This document shows, one piece after another, positions 54,614 through 64,000 of a stretch of 64,000 bases of DNA. Position 1 is the first letter of the stretch. Each line of letters begins with the position of its first letter. Made by a program: the position numbers and the translations under genes. This DNA comes from Asparagopsis taxiformis. Lineage: Eukaryota > Rhodophyta > Florideophyceae > Bonnemaisoniales > Bonnemaisoniaceae. The notes beneath the pieces are model-generated. The model was not told the origin of the DNA. It saw only the letters and a list, made by a program, of their open reading frames with translations, and searched no databases. Location: assembly GCA_030407315.1 (NCBI GenBank), contig JALQPE010000415.1, positions 1-64,000 of the forward strand, read 5' to 3'.

Positions 54614-56977
54614 TCATCCACGAGCACTACTAGGACCCGCAGCCCGCCCACTCTTCAGACGACCCATCGCCTCCACGATCGCGTTCCGGATCTTCTCGAC
54701 AAACTGCATTTGCGCCGCCTTCTCTTCTTCACTCTCTCCATTCGTCACTTTCCCCTCGTTCTCGATACCAGTCACTCCCCGAAGCGACTGTAGTACCTTC
54801 AGCACCTTCTCGATGCTCAGCTCCTGCTGCTCCGCCATCCATTTCAGGAATCCTTCCGCCACAAACACATTCTCCCCGCTATCGTTCACAACTTCAAACA
54901 GCGTGTTCTTGTCTCTGCAGTCATCCATCGTCAACCGGTAGAACACCGGAATAATGATCACTGCCCCCTCGCCGCCAGCACGGAATCGCTCCACAAAGCA
55001 CATCAACTCTTTCAGAGTCCATTTCCGTGCTGCATACTCCGGCGACAGTATCACAACTGCAATTTTCGCTGTCCGCATCGCCTTGATCATCTTCTCAGGC
55101 GCATCCTCCCCGGGCCGCAGCTCTGCGCGGTCCAGAAACACCTTGAAACCGAGTGCGACGAGTAGATTGTACAACGGCAGGGCGATGGTGAACTTGTCAG
55201 TACCAGCGTGGCTGATAAAGATGTCGTAGACTTCATCTGCATCTGCATCGGTATCTGTGATTGTGTTTTGTGATTGGTGTGGATGGGATCGGGAGAGAAA
55301 AGGTATAGGAGGTTCATCGCGCGGTGGGAGTTGGGTGTTGTCAGTTATGAGATCGATGTAGCGCATACCCCACGGTGAGGTTAAAAGGTGTAATCGAGAT
55401 GAGTCGGCGATGTAATGAGCTCCGCACACATTGCCCTCCACGGTGGCAATAATGGAAGACGATGCGCCTTGGCGGTATGTTACATTCGGTGAATAGTTGA
55501 AGAACCATCCGTCAAACTCATAGTTGTAGACCAAGTGAGGTGTTTCGACGCTGCTCATTGCGGTACTATCGCAGTTGAGCTGTGCTTCGTCCAGCGCTTC
55601 TCCAGACTGCACATTCCAGGACATGGACTTCGTATGGACGACTGACCGATTGTCGTCATCTGGGTTCGGGTTTGCTTCTGCACAAGCTGAGATGATGCTC
55701 CCATCTGCACTGAATGAAAGTGTCCCAATACCCAGTCTCAGTTCACCTTCTGTCGTCTGCCTCGAGTCCCCGTGACTCAAAATGTTCGATGCCTCATCCT
55801 GTTCAGCAGATGCAAACGATAGCGCCCATTCCTCAAGATCTTGGAGCGAATGCAAAACATTTCCATTCTGACTGTCAACGATGTAAACAACACAACTAAC
55901 GCGAAGAGAATATGCGACGAATCGCTGGTTGTTTGACACGGCGAGTGATTCAGGCCAATGCTCATCGGAAATTGTGACACTCGAAATAACGCGATCGATG
56001 CGCTCTGACACGTCACACACGTTCCGTATCTCCATCAATTCCGACTCTCCATTGAACGTCAACATTGTTGACCCATCCTCAGAAATGACAAAGTCAGACA
56101 CGTCTGGAAGAAATGGAGAGACCGACTCGATGGTGTTGCCGAATTGTCGCACATCCCAAACTTGCACTTCATATCCAGTAAACACGTACAGATCCGAGCC
56201 ATCTCCCAGACATACAGATCGTACACCATATCGCGACATTTCGGGAAGAGTGCCCACGAGTGACACATGTCGACCATCGTTATCCACCCGCCATACACTC
56301 GTCTTCTTAAAATCTGCAGAAAATAACAAGCGCCCATCGCCACTGAACAGAACACAGTTCAACCAACGATGATGTGCGTCTGGCGATTTGCACAGTTGCT
56401 CGCCACTCTGCATATCCCAAACCCGAACACTTCGATCCTCCGACGCTGACGCCAGTAGTCTCCCATCAGCGCTCAACGCCACACTGTCCACCAATTTTGT
56501 GTGCCCCTCGAACACGGCGCCGGTGTCCTCGAAACTTTCCGTATGCCATGCACGGATCGTTCCATCATCTGATGCAGACACCATCACATGTTCGCTTCCT
56601 CCGATGGCCAGCGAACTCACTCCATCGTCATGCGCAGCAACAGTTTGAACTACGCTCTCACTCTGTATATCCATCACGAATAGTCGTCCTCGGGTAGTAC
56701 CCAGAACAACTTTCTCCAACGATAGCAATACTTGCATGCAGTTAATCCATTCTTGGTCTTCTAGTTCCACTTGCATCGTTCGCCATTTCTCTTCGTTCTT
56801 CCATATCGTAACTTGCCCGGTATAATCGCACGAATACATCAACCCTGTGTTACGGTCGAAAAATACAGACAAAACAGGATAACCTGCGTGACCATCTAGA
56901 GTCTTCTTCACCGTCCCATCATGCCCATCCAACACCCATATCTCCCCTTCCCCCCCTCCCACTATAACTTCTCCCCC
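54614..56977 (-). pseudogene. NLR-EF 3' segment: WD40 array and TIR
   Basis: About 790 codons continue the second unit of NLR-EF after the one-base contraction at 56973-56977. It begins at the first blade (GGEVIVGGGEGEIWVLDG), carries the WD40 array (for example SADGRLLASASEDRSVRVWD), an Asp/Ala-rich hinge and a TIR with IFISHAGTDK, FLDRAELRPGEDAPEKM and WTLKELM with the Glu, ending AGPSSARG. The TIR is almost the same as in NLR-S. No natural start precedes it, so it should be read as the end of the gene starting at 63051. If the contraction is a sequence error, the whole locus is one gene of about 2800 codons. Confidence 0.85.
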
Positions 56978-59900
56978 GTACCTACACACATGCATTTCCC
57001 TTCATTTTCCAGCTTCAGTACTCGCCTCAACGAGCTCCTCCCACTCTCCAGCACCCCAGGCCCACAACGAGCCCAAGGCCGCTCCCCATATCGCTCTATA
57101 CTATCAACTATTCGCTCAGCTACCCCGCTCTCGCTCACTACATCTCGCAGTCGCCCAAATAGTTGATACGTACATTCATCTCGATTATTCACACAATACG
57201 GCACCATGCACAGCTCCATTGCCCTCACGACAACAGCCAAATCGCGCACTATTCTTCTCACACTCTCCGTCTTCTCGTCTTCTTTCTCCAGATACTTTCG
57301 CAACATCTCAAGCTCGCCGATTACCTTTCGAAACGCCGGTCGCTCTTCATCCTTGTTCATCTCTTCGATCCAGCGGTAATCCGTCAACAACTGTACCGCC
57401 TCAGTGATGCGCCCTGCTCCGAGCAGGTGTCGAACCACATGCTCCCTCATATACTTGTCGCTCTCCGTCTTCTTCAGCTTCCACCATTCTTCTTCTTCCG
57501 CCTCCGTGCCGCCTCCCACAGTTTGCATTCCTTCATCTCTACTTGTCCGCAGACATGCTCGATACCCCTCCACCAGCCTACCATGCCACCATCGTACTCC
57601 CTCCCTCCCCTCGGCCATTCCCACACACACGTCGTGGACAAGATCATGAAGTCGTACCCCCATCACCAGTCCCCCCTCATCTTCTTCTAACCATACCACA
57701 CTGTATCTCGAAAACATACGCACTGCTGACAGCACATCCTCCACATCCCACAGCTTCTCAATCGCTCCTAGTGGAAGACACATCTGCTTCTCCACAACGC
57801 AAAACGATCGAAACATCTCTCCCACTCTCATCCTCTGCCCCTCCCACCCTCTCTCCAGACACTCTAGGCTCGACTGTATAGCTACATCCAGTCCCCTATG
57901 TCTACTCCCACTTTCTGCCCCCGACAGCTGTACACTGCTCCGCCTCAGACTCTCCTCGTATTGCACAATAGCATTCGGTCCACACACATCTCGCCGTCGA
58001 CCAAACACCTCTTGCATCCCACACCCAGCAACGCTCAGTGCCAGTGGCAGTCCCGCACATACCTCAATGATGCCATCGAGTGCATCACGGTTAGCGCTTG
58101 ACCACGACAACACCTCGTTACTCTCGATCCCAGCATACTTGCATAGAATCGCGGTACATGTTTCCCTGCGCAAATCTTCAGGACTCACTGCAATTGACAC
58201 ATCATGCGTCGGTACTCGCCCAATCGCCTCATTCCTCGTCGACGTTAGCACTTTGCAACTTCCTCCCCCATCAATCTCTTGCACACCTTTGCAGGCGGTA
58301 TCCACCAACGTGTACACACTGGGATCGAGATCCCACACGTCGTCAAAGATGAGGAGGAAGCGCTTCGCCGCGAGTAGGTCGATCAGCTTTTCCATCATGT
58401 TCACATGGGTGTTGTCTTTTGCAGCGAGATGAGTGAATTTGGGGAGGAAATCTGGGAATGCGTCGGTGACAATCTCCGCAAGCTGGTCCAATAGCCTCTG
58501 CACCTTGGCATCGTGGCCGAGTTCAATGAACCACACGCCGTCTGGGAACTTTTGCCAAACATCTGTGCGTCTGCCGAGGGCGCGCAGGATAGTGGTCTTG
58601 CCTGCGCCACCCATGCCGACAAGTGCTATGGCGTATTGGTTTGGGTCGTTGGAGAGGAGGGCGAGCTTGGCCTTGCTTTCTGGAGTGCGGGAGTGTCGGG
58701 AAAAGTCGAGGACAATGTGGCGAGAGTTTCGGGGGACGTGGAAAACGGAGGGCTGTGGGGTAGGTGGGGGACGTGACGGTTGGGCGGAAGATAGTGTAGG
58801 AGTCGAGTGGGGAGGCGGATGAGAGGGTTGGGACACTGGATGGGGTGAGGAAGACGGCGCGTTGGGAGGTGCTGCGGTGGAGGTAACGGGACCGGTGATT
58901 TTTTCTGGGATGTTAGAAAGTTGGGTTGGAGTACGGGATTGGATTGGAGACGAATGTGATGGCGAGTAACTCATCGAGGGTCCTGACAGGACAGGCAGTT
59001 CTCTGGGTGTGAAGGGTAGGGCGGAGGGGTCAGCGGTTGGTTGAGGCGTTGGTTGGTTTGGATCGATGGAAATATGAGCTTGGTTATACAGGGGAGCAGG
59101 GGTTGCCGAATTGGGAATGTAGGGGTCAAGTCGTGGGAAATCATCCATGGCGTGATACGTAGGTGTAGTAGAGTGTGAAAATGGAGCGTCTGGGATGGGC
59201 AGAGAACTCCGAGGTGGAAGAATAATCGGAGGTGCTGGTGCAATTTGTGGTGCATGGAATTGATCAGAAACGTGTTCAGAAGATAGGGATGAAGCTCTCG
59301 ACCTCGAAGGTGCCATGATGATGCTGGACACCTTTTCAGCTTCGGGGTCTGTGACAGAGACAATGTCTGTGAATTGAGATGGGAGTGGATGAGGTTGTGA
59401 AAGTATTGGGAGCGCTGGTTTGTGGCGGCTTGAAATGTCATCGGTGTTAGTGACGAGATCGATACAATTCAGGCCTCCCGTGTCTCTTGAGACCCACAGA
59501 CGAGATGTATTGCAGCTATAATGTCCATATTCAACATTGTGCTCGATAGTTGCAATGTTGAAATCTGTATCATTCTGCTTGTAGACAATATTATTGGAAA
59601 CCTTTCTTTCCGACTTGTCGGTGAGCTCCTTGCAGAAGAGGAGCGGTAGTGAAGAGTGGTCAGGGTGATCAGCTCTGTCACCAAGCAAAACATCATCTAT
59701 AATCGCCCCGGAAGAGAGATCCCATCTGAACAATTTTCTCGACTTCTTGATCGAATTGTACTCGGTTTGTTTTGTAACAGCTACAGCGGTGACAATACCA
59801 CCATCTGAACTGAAATACAGCGATTCGAAAGCGCACTGCTGCGGGGAGTTCTTTGGGATTTTTGGTGTCGAAGAAAAAGCCCATCGGTGTACAGAATCGA

Positions 59901-62900
59901 GAGTGTGCAGTTGAGCTCCACTGTGCGTGTCGCCAATGATGACATTGCAAGTAGCTCTGTCAGCATAGGCAACCATTTTTTGGTCGTTTGAGACCGTGAG
60001 TTGGAATGGATCATGGGAATCAGCAATTTTGAAACTACTGACAAAGTGATCTGAATGCCGATACACATCAACCATATTTCTTACTTTGATGCATCGGTCC
60101 GCAGAATTTGGGCTCCAGGTTGAAATTGTCTTTTCATCCGGAGAGAATCCGAAGATACGCACATCGGGTAAGTATAAGTTTTTCTCATGGGGTGCTTCCC
60201 GACACTTTGTTGTGTTCCACACGAAAACTTGGTTATTGGAAAATACGAGGAGTTCTGAATCATTGTTGATGTGGATTGACTCAATGGAACTCATAACCGC
60301 ATGGCGCAGCAGACGAGCCAGCGACAGGTCAAACCCGTCATTTCCCACCTGCCACACACATATCGTGCCATTGATGTCTCCAGAGTACAGCCATTGGTTG
60401 TCTGCACTAATCAAAACAGATGTCACGCTGCTATGTTGCCCGTGAACCAACTTCACAGACGGCTGCATGTTCTCTACTTTCCATAAACGCACAGTACCAT
60501 CGTATGATCCTGAAGCCATCAACGTCTCATCATCATTCAGTGCAACGCTGTTCACTAGACTTGTGTGCCCCTTCACAACGATTCGTTCATCCGATATTTC
60601 GTTTGGATTCGAAATACGAATTGTTCCATCGAATGATGCAGAGACTAACACATTGTTCCCAGTTGCCACAGACCTCACACTTTTCTCATGTGCATCGACA
60701 CCACGGATGGTGTCTCCACTTGCATTCATGATCAACAGTCGCCCTTCACTTGTGCCGACAATAACATGTCGCGTCTGCGGCAGTATCCCCATGCATGTGA
60801 TCCATTCTTCTTCTCTTAGCTGCCCCACTTGAAATTCTTGCTCTCGCCTGTAATTATTCCAAATAATCACACTCCCTCTTGAAGTGCACGAATACACCTC
60901 TCCTGACCTCTTGTCGACACTCACACAGACTATGTCGTGCTCCTCGTCATGACCAATCAGTGACTCCACCGATCCGTCGCATTTCTTCAATACTCTCAAA
61001 TAGCCATTTCTCCCTCCCGCAATCACTTCTTCTTCTTCGACAGCCCCAGCTGATACACACAATACATCTTCGTCCAGCTGCACCACACTTTTCAGCTCAC
61101 TGCTTGCTCCACTCATCAGCACCCCAGGCCCCGCACGAGCCCAGGGGCATTTCGCGTCTCGTTCAATACTCCAGATTATTCGCTTCACCAAACTACACGC
61201 AGGTTCCACACAACAGAGCCGCCCATAAAGTTGGAACGTACATTCCTTCCGGTTCTCATGGCAGTACTTCGCACAAGCTTCAATCGTCTCTAGAACTGCA
61301 TCGATTTCAACTGCCACTCTTCTATCTGCTTCCGTCTTGCCTTGTCTCTTCAAGTGCTCTCGCAACATCTCGAATTCGCTTCCAATCTTCTCGAACGCCG
61401 GTCGCCGCTCGTCTTCATTCATCTTCTCGATCCACTTATACTCTGTCACTAGTCTCAATACTTCATTCTCGTGTCCAGCCCCGAGTAGGTGCCACACAAT
61501 ATTGTTGATAATGTACTTGTCATTCTTGTCTAGATTCACCCACCTGCTTCGCTCATCACTTGATTCGTTCGTGCCATCCTCAACACCCCCTCCACCACTT
61601 CTACTTCGGTTCGTCGACGCTCGGTACCCGTCGATAATTCTTGTATGCCACCACATCACACTCTCTCTACGTCTTGCCATGTATATACTCACCTCACGCA
61701 TCAGATCTGAAATCTCGATTCCGACAATGAACCCATCCTTAGGAAAGAAACTTGCTAGACCGTTCTCCTTAAACATCTTCATACCGTCATATGCAATCTT
61801 TTCATTCACATTCCACAGCTTCATAATTACTCCGATTGGAATATATTCTTCCTTCTTCTGCACAACACAAAATGACGTAAACATCTCTTCGACACTAATC
61901 TCCTTTCTCGGCCACGTCTTCTGCAGAGAGGCTAGGCTCGACTCTATACCCTTCAATAGTCCCTCGTGTCCACCGACACTTGTTTCACTCCAAAGATCAG
62001 AGCTATCTATCTCCAGGTTATTCCAGTATTGCACAAACGCATTTTGCTCGCTTGCCTCTACCGATTGATCCATCATTCCTCTCACGCCACATCCAGCATT
62101 CCTCAGAGCTAATGCCAGGCCCCCGCATTTCTCGACAATCCGGTTCAATGCTTCACGATTCGGAGCCGACAGTGATGCTACGTCGCAGCTCTGCAGACCT
62201 GCACTGTTGCAAAGTATACGACGGTTTCTTTCGGCGGTGTAAACTTGTGGACGAATTTCAACGCAGAGGATGTTTTGCTGCACTTGTGCAAACTCTAAAT
62301 TTCTTGTGGAGGCCAGAATTTTCAAGGAGGTATTGTGGTTAAAAAGCATAGCGTTTGCCATCTGAAGGACAAAGTTGAACACAATCTCATTGTCACGTGA
62401 GAGACCATCGAAGAGCAAAAGAACTTTCTTTGTCATCAAGGAGGGCATAAGCTTGTCGATGCACGTGGAGGGCGTCTGTGCGAGTCGAGTCGTTTCGGGG
62501 ATGTCTAGGAAATCGTCTAAAAGGTCTGGGGAAATCTTCAGGACGAATTGATTCATCTTACTGATAAAAGATCGGAGCCGCTTCTCACTGCTGTGATTGA
62601 CATCACATGTGAGGTCAAAGAACCACACTCCGTCACTGAATGCATTCATGACATCCTCATCTCTCGCCAGAGCGCAAAGGATGTTTGTCTTTCCAGTCCC
62701 TACTCCACCCGCGAGCGAGATAACCCCTTTCGCCGGATCGTTTGATAACAGGGCTTTTTTAACCTTCATTTCCGGCGTTAAGGGTGTGGAATCCAGATCG
62801 AGACTTTGAAATGGTTTCCTCGGGACGGAGTAAACTTTCGGTGTGGAGACGTGCGCCTGTGGAGCAGAATGCGGAGGTGGGGCGTGTACATGGCGCGGTT

Positions 62901-63051
62901 GTGGACCGGAAGACGCGTGGAAGATCTGGAATATCCACGCCAGCAAACGCGGCGGCGCGTGATAGGGCACGGGACGGCGAGGTATCAATTGGTTGGCGTT
63001 TTCGGTGGAGGCCGAGTCGGCGTGGTGCGGTTGCGTGCAGCGATTACCCAT
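56962..63051 (-). CDS. NLR-EF 5' segment: first NB-ARC-WD40 unit fused to a second NB-ARC (2029 aa to the frameshift)
   Basis: The start at 63051 gives MGNRCTQP (Gly2, Cys5, Thr6; myristoylation-like). Unit 1 has P-loop GGVGTGKTN (115-123), Walker B LLLFDGLS (211-218, second Asp replaced by Gly), GLALAL for GLPLAL (311-316), ISDLM for the MHD-type motif (447-451), an APAF1-like helical part (WHLLGAGHENEVL) and a diverged WD40 array to about 1220. It stops resembling the family at the first TIR strand (DPEAEKV, about 1240). A Ser/Pro-rich linker follows, containing MDDFPRLDPYIPNSAT (Met1302), homologous to the start of NLR-B. Then come C/D-type leader residues and a standard second NB-ARC (GMGGAGKTT about 1477; LLIFDDVW; LHDLVHDVC) with its helical part. 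The frame ends after CMCVGTGEKL because of the C-run contraction; WD40 and TIR continue at 54614-56977. It reads as two fused NLRs. Confidence 0.88.
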   Translation of the reverse strand: MGNRCTQPHHADSASTENANQLIPRRPVPYHAPPRLLAWIFQIFHASSGPQPRHVHAPPPHSAPQAHVSTPKVYSVPRKPFQSLDLDSTPLTPEMKVKKALLSNDPAKGVISLAGGVGTGKTNILCALARDEDVMNAFSDGVWFFDLTCDVNHSSEKRLRSFISKMNQFVLKISPDLLDDFLDIPETTRLAQTPSTCIDKLMPSLMTKKVLLLFDGLSRDNEIVFNFVLQMANAMLFNHNTSLKILASTRNLEFAQVQQNILCVEIRPQVYTAERNRRILCNSAGLQSCDVASLSAPNREALNRIVEKCGGLALALRNAGCGVRGMMDQSVEASEQNAFVQYWNNLEIDSSDLWSETSVGGHEGLLKGIESSLASLQKTWPRKEISVEEMFTSFCVVQKKEEYIPIGVIMKLWNVNEKIAYDGMKMFKENGLASFFPKDGFIVGIEISDLMREVSIYMARRRESVMWWHTRIIDGYRASTNRSRSGGGGVEDGTNESSDERSRWVNLDKNDKYIINNIVWHLLGAGHENEVLRLVTEYKWIEKMNEDERRPAFEKIGSEFEMLREHLKRQGKTEADRRVAVEIDAVLETIEACAKYCHENRKECTFQLYGRLCCVEPACSLVKRIIWSIERDAKCPWARAGPGVLMSGASSELKSVVQLDEDVLCVSAGAVEEEEVIAGGRNGYLRVLKKCDGSVESLIGHDEEHDIVCVSVDKRSGEVYSCTSRGSVIIWNNYRREQEFQVGQLREEEWITCMGILPQTRHVIVGTSEGRLLIMNASGDTIRGVDAHEKSVRSVATGNNVLVSASFDGTIRISNPNEISDERIVVKGHTSLVNSVALNDDETLMASGSYDGTVRLWKVENMQPSVKLVHGQHSSVTSVLISADNQWLYSGDINGTICVWQVGNDGFDLSLARLLRHAVMSSIESIHINNDSELLVFSNNQVFVWNTTKCREAPHEKNLYLPDVRIFGFSPDEKTISTWSPNSADRCIKVRNMVDVYRHSDHFVSSFKIADSHDPFQLTVSNDQKMVAYADRATCNVIIGDTHSGAQLHTLDSVHRWAFSSTPKIPKNSPQQCAFESLYFSSDGGIVTAVAVTKQTEYNSIKKSRKLFRWDLSSGAIIDDVLLGDRADHPDHSSLPLLFCKELTDKSERKVSNNIVYKQNDTDFNIATIEHNVEYGHYSCNTSRLWVSRDTGGLNCIDLVTNTDDISSRHKPALPILSQPHPLPSQFTDIVSVTDPEAEKVSSIIMAPSRSRASSLSSEHVSDQFHAPQIAPAPPIILPPRSSLPIPDAPFSHSTTPTYHAMDDFPRLDPYIPNSATPAPLYNQAHISIDPNQPTPQPTADPSALPFTPRELPVLSGPSMSYSPSHSSPIQSRTPTQLSNIPEKITGPVTSTAAPPNAPSSSPHPVSQPSHPPPHSTPTLSSAQPSRPPPTPQPSVFHVPRNSRHIVLDFSRHSRTPESKAKLALLSNDPNQYAIALVGMGGAGKTTILRALGRRTDVWQKFPDGVWFIELGHDAKVQRLLDQLAEIVTDAFPDFLPKFTHLAAKDNTHVNMMEKLIDLLAAKRFLLIFDDVWDLDPSVYTLVDTACKGVQEIDGGGSCKVLTSTRNEAIGRVPTHDVSIAVSPEDLRRETCTAILCKYAGIESNEVLSWSSANRDALDGIIEVCAGLPLALSVAGCGMQEVFGRRRDVCGPNAIVQYEESLRRSSVQLSGAESGSRHRGLDVAIQSSLECLERGWEGQRMRVGEMFRSFCVVEKQMCLPLGAIEKLWDVEDVLSAVRMFSRYSVVWLEEDEGGLVMGVRLHDLVHDVCVGMAEGREGVRWWHGRLVEGYRACLRTSRDEGMQTVGGGTEAEEEEWWKLKKTESDKYMREHVVRHLLGAGRITEAVQLLTDYRWIEEMNKDEERPAFRKVIGELEMLRKYLEKEDEKTESVRRIVRDLAVVVRAMELCMVPYCVNNRDECTYQLFGRLRDVVSESGVAERIVDSIERYGERPWARCGPGVLESGRSSLRRVLKLENEGKCMCVGTGEKL
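56973..56977. other. Contracted C run causing the frameshift in NLR-EF
   Basis: Five C before GTACC, as in NLR-A (1570-1574). NLR-B and NLR-S have six, and NLR-D has the same length with a T. This is the only frame defect seen across this 8.4-kb locus. Confidence 0.7.
59146..59148 (-). other. Fossil start codon inside NLR-EF
   Basis: ATG in GCC-ATG-G context, now internal Met1302. The residues after it (DPYIPNSATPAP, then DPNQPTPQPTADP) match the NLR-B N-terminus (NPSIPNPATSAP, then DPSQPTPQPIADS). The bases before it resemble the NLR-B 5' leader (TGATACGTAGGTG versus TGCGATGCGTGTG). The linker therefore contains translated former leader sequence. The myristoylatable Gly2 has become Asp. Confidence 0.6.
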
Positions 63052-64000
63052 GCTGCGGGTGGGGCGCCACGGTGCTGTGTGGACGATCTGGAAACGTGGG
63101 AAAGGTCAAAGAGGCGACGTGCGGATGGATGGGTGAGAGTAGACCCGGAGTGAGACAATCGCGGAAGCGGCGATTTTGGGCGATTGGCGCTTGCGGGTTT
63201 AGAATGTTCCAAGTTGTAGAACGTGTGTTTGGACGTGGGTGTGTTTCAAGTTGATGCAAGTAGGCTAATACAGTATAGGTCAATTCATATGGTTTGGTGT
63301 ATTTCGGATATTTTGTAGCCGATCTGAGTTGTCACGTATGCAGCGGACGCGTGACCTAGAATTGGATTGCGAATGAGAGGATGCGGTGTAAGCGATGCAA
63401 CTGTAGTCCTTGAGACGATATGTGATGGCGCTCATGTGCAGTTGGCGCACTGTAACGGGCGATCGGGATAGTGAATGAGATTAATGGAGATAACGGATGG
63501 GGAGAAAGGTTGGCTTGCACGTGCGAAGCTTTTTTGATGTTTACAGCGCGCAGCCGAAGATCGCGAGTCGTAACTATCCGAGATTGAAAAGGTCTATTTG
63601 AAAAGGATGTCGCAAGTTGTGCTATGACAGCAATGCATCAAATAAACAATTGTACAACAAAGAACTAAATTAGGTTTTCGCGGCACGCGGAAAGTATTGC
63701 AACCCCGCAACGTCAGCTTTGAAATTTTGGCGGATGTACTGGTGTTTCGGTACAGTATGCACCACCTGCAGCCATTCGATGTGGAAACCGATACCTGTAC
63801 TGGTGCAAATGCACCTCGGTCACCGGCTGGCCCAGCGGTTCACAAGGGTACCCCTCCATCGCCTATCTGAAGCATCCTCCCTCGAGGCAGCCATTCCAGC
63901 CCTCTTCAGCAGCTGCGCGCACCGCCCGCATGGAGCGACTCTTGATACCCTCCCTCCATCCCCAGCATACAACGTCCCGTAGTCGGCTACCCTGCGACAG
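63052..64000. other. Upstream region of NLR-EF, nothing recognised
   Basis: About 950 bp with no recognisable coding, RNA or repeat feature and no resemblance seen to blocks I-III. An 87-codon plus frame at 63719-63982 has no known motif and is too short to support. Confidence 0.5.

Noticed and set aside
56940..57000. A tiny intron rescuing the NLR-EF frameshift
   Set aside because: GT and AG dinucleotides occur by chance, but any such intron would be under 30 bp. A one-base difference from the paralogues explains the break.
63719..63982. 87-codon plus frame near the right edge
   Set aside because: No recognisable motif and no second copy to test conservation.
1..64000. CRISPR arrays, rRNA, telomere repeats, bacterial operons
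   Set aside because: No regularly spaced repeats, no rRNA-like or telomeric tandem sequence, and no ribosome-site-led gene strings were seen. Retrotransposon insertions mark the DNA as eukaryotic nuclear.
1..64000. tRNA genes
   Set aside because: I found no convincing A-box and B-box pair by eye. The only tRNA-like stretch is the copia primer site at 51112-51126. A tRNA scan would settle this.

Overview
This is a eukaryotic, intron-poor genomic window. It is dominated by one tandem family of giant NLR-like genes (NB-ARC, then an APAF1-type helical segment, a WD40 propeller region and a C-terminal TIR domain). Every copy lies on the minus strand. Two LTR retrotransposons, one Ty3/gypsy chromovirus and one Ty1/copia, have inserted among or into them. 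Reading frames of 4-6 kb without introns, Kozak-like starts (CC-ATG-GG) and a base composition near 50% GC would suit an intron-poor red alga. This placement is only a guess: no rRNA, plastid or other taxonomic marker is present.

Layout from left to right: NLR-A, a decayed copy cut by the left edge (1-3499); intergenic block I copy 1 (3500-9355); NLR-B, frameshifted (9356-13695); block II (13696-18046), which holds a TIR-tail fossil; NLR-C, intact (18047-22396); block III copy 1 (22397-25652); NLR-S, split by the gypsy element (25653-29053 and 34714-35604, element 29054-34713); block I copy 2 (35605-42125), with another TIR-tail fossil; NLR-D, intact (42126-46499); a complete copia element (46572-51227) 72 bp upstream of the NLR-D start; block III copy 2 (51228-54613); NLR-EF (54614-63051), a double-length locus; and about 950 bp in which nothing was recognised.

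The order of genes and blocks, A-I-B-II-C-III-S-I-D-III-EF, shows that the array grew by duplication and unequal exchange. B and D share their 3' ends and block I. C and D share their 5' ends and block III. S and EF share nearly identical TIR ends. A and S share 5' ends. Breakpoints therefore fall inside the genes, and D and S are mosaics. The WD40 parts differ most, while the NB-ARC and TIR parts are nearly uniform, as expected if the propeller is the recognition surface and TIR the output.

The most striking locus is NLR-EF. A first NB-ARC-WD40 unit has lost its TIR exactly where the TIR should begin. It reads through a translated former 5' leader and former N-terminus of a second NLR into a full NB-ARC-WD40-TIR unit. 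This looks like a paired NLR fused head to tail. The first NB-ARC has lost key switch residues (Walker B DD to DG, MHD to ISD) while the second keeps them. One single-base contraction in a C run, shared with NLR-A, currently interrupts the frame.
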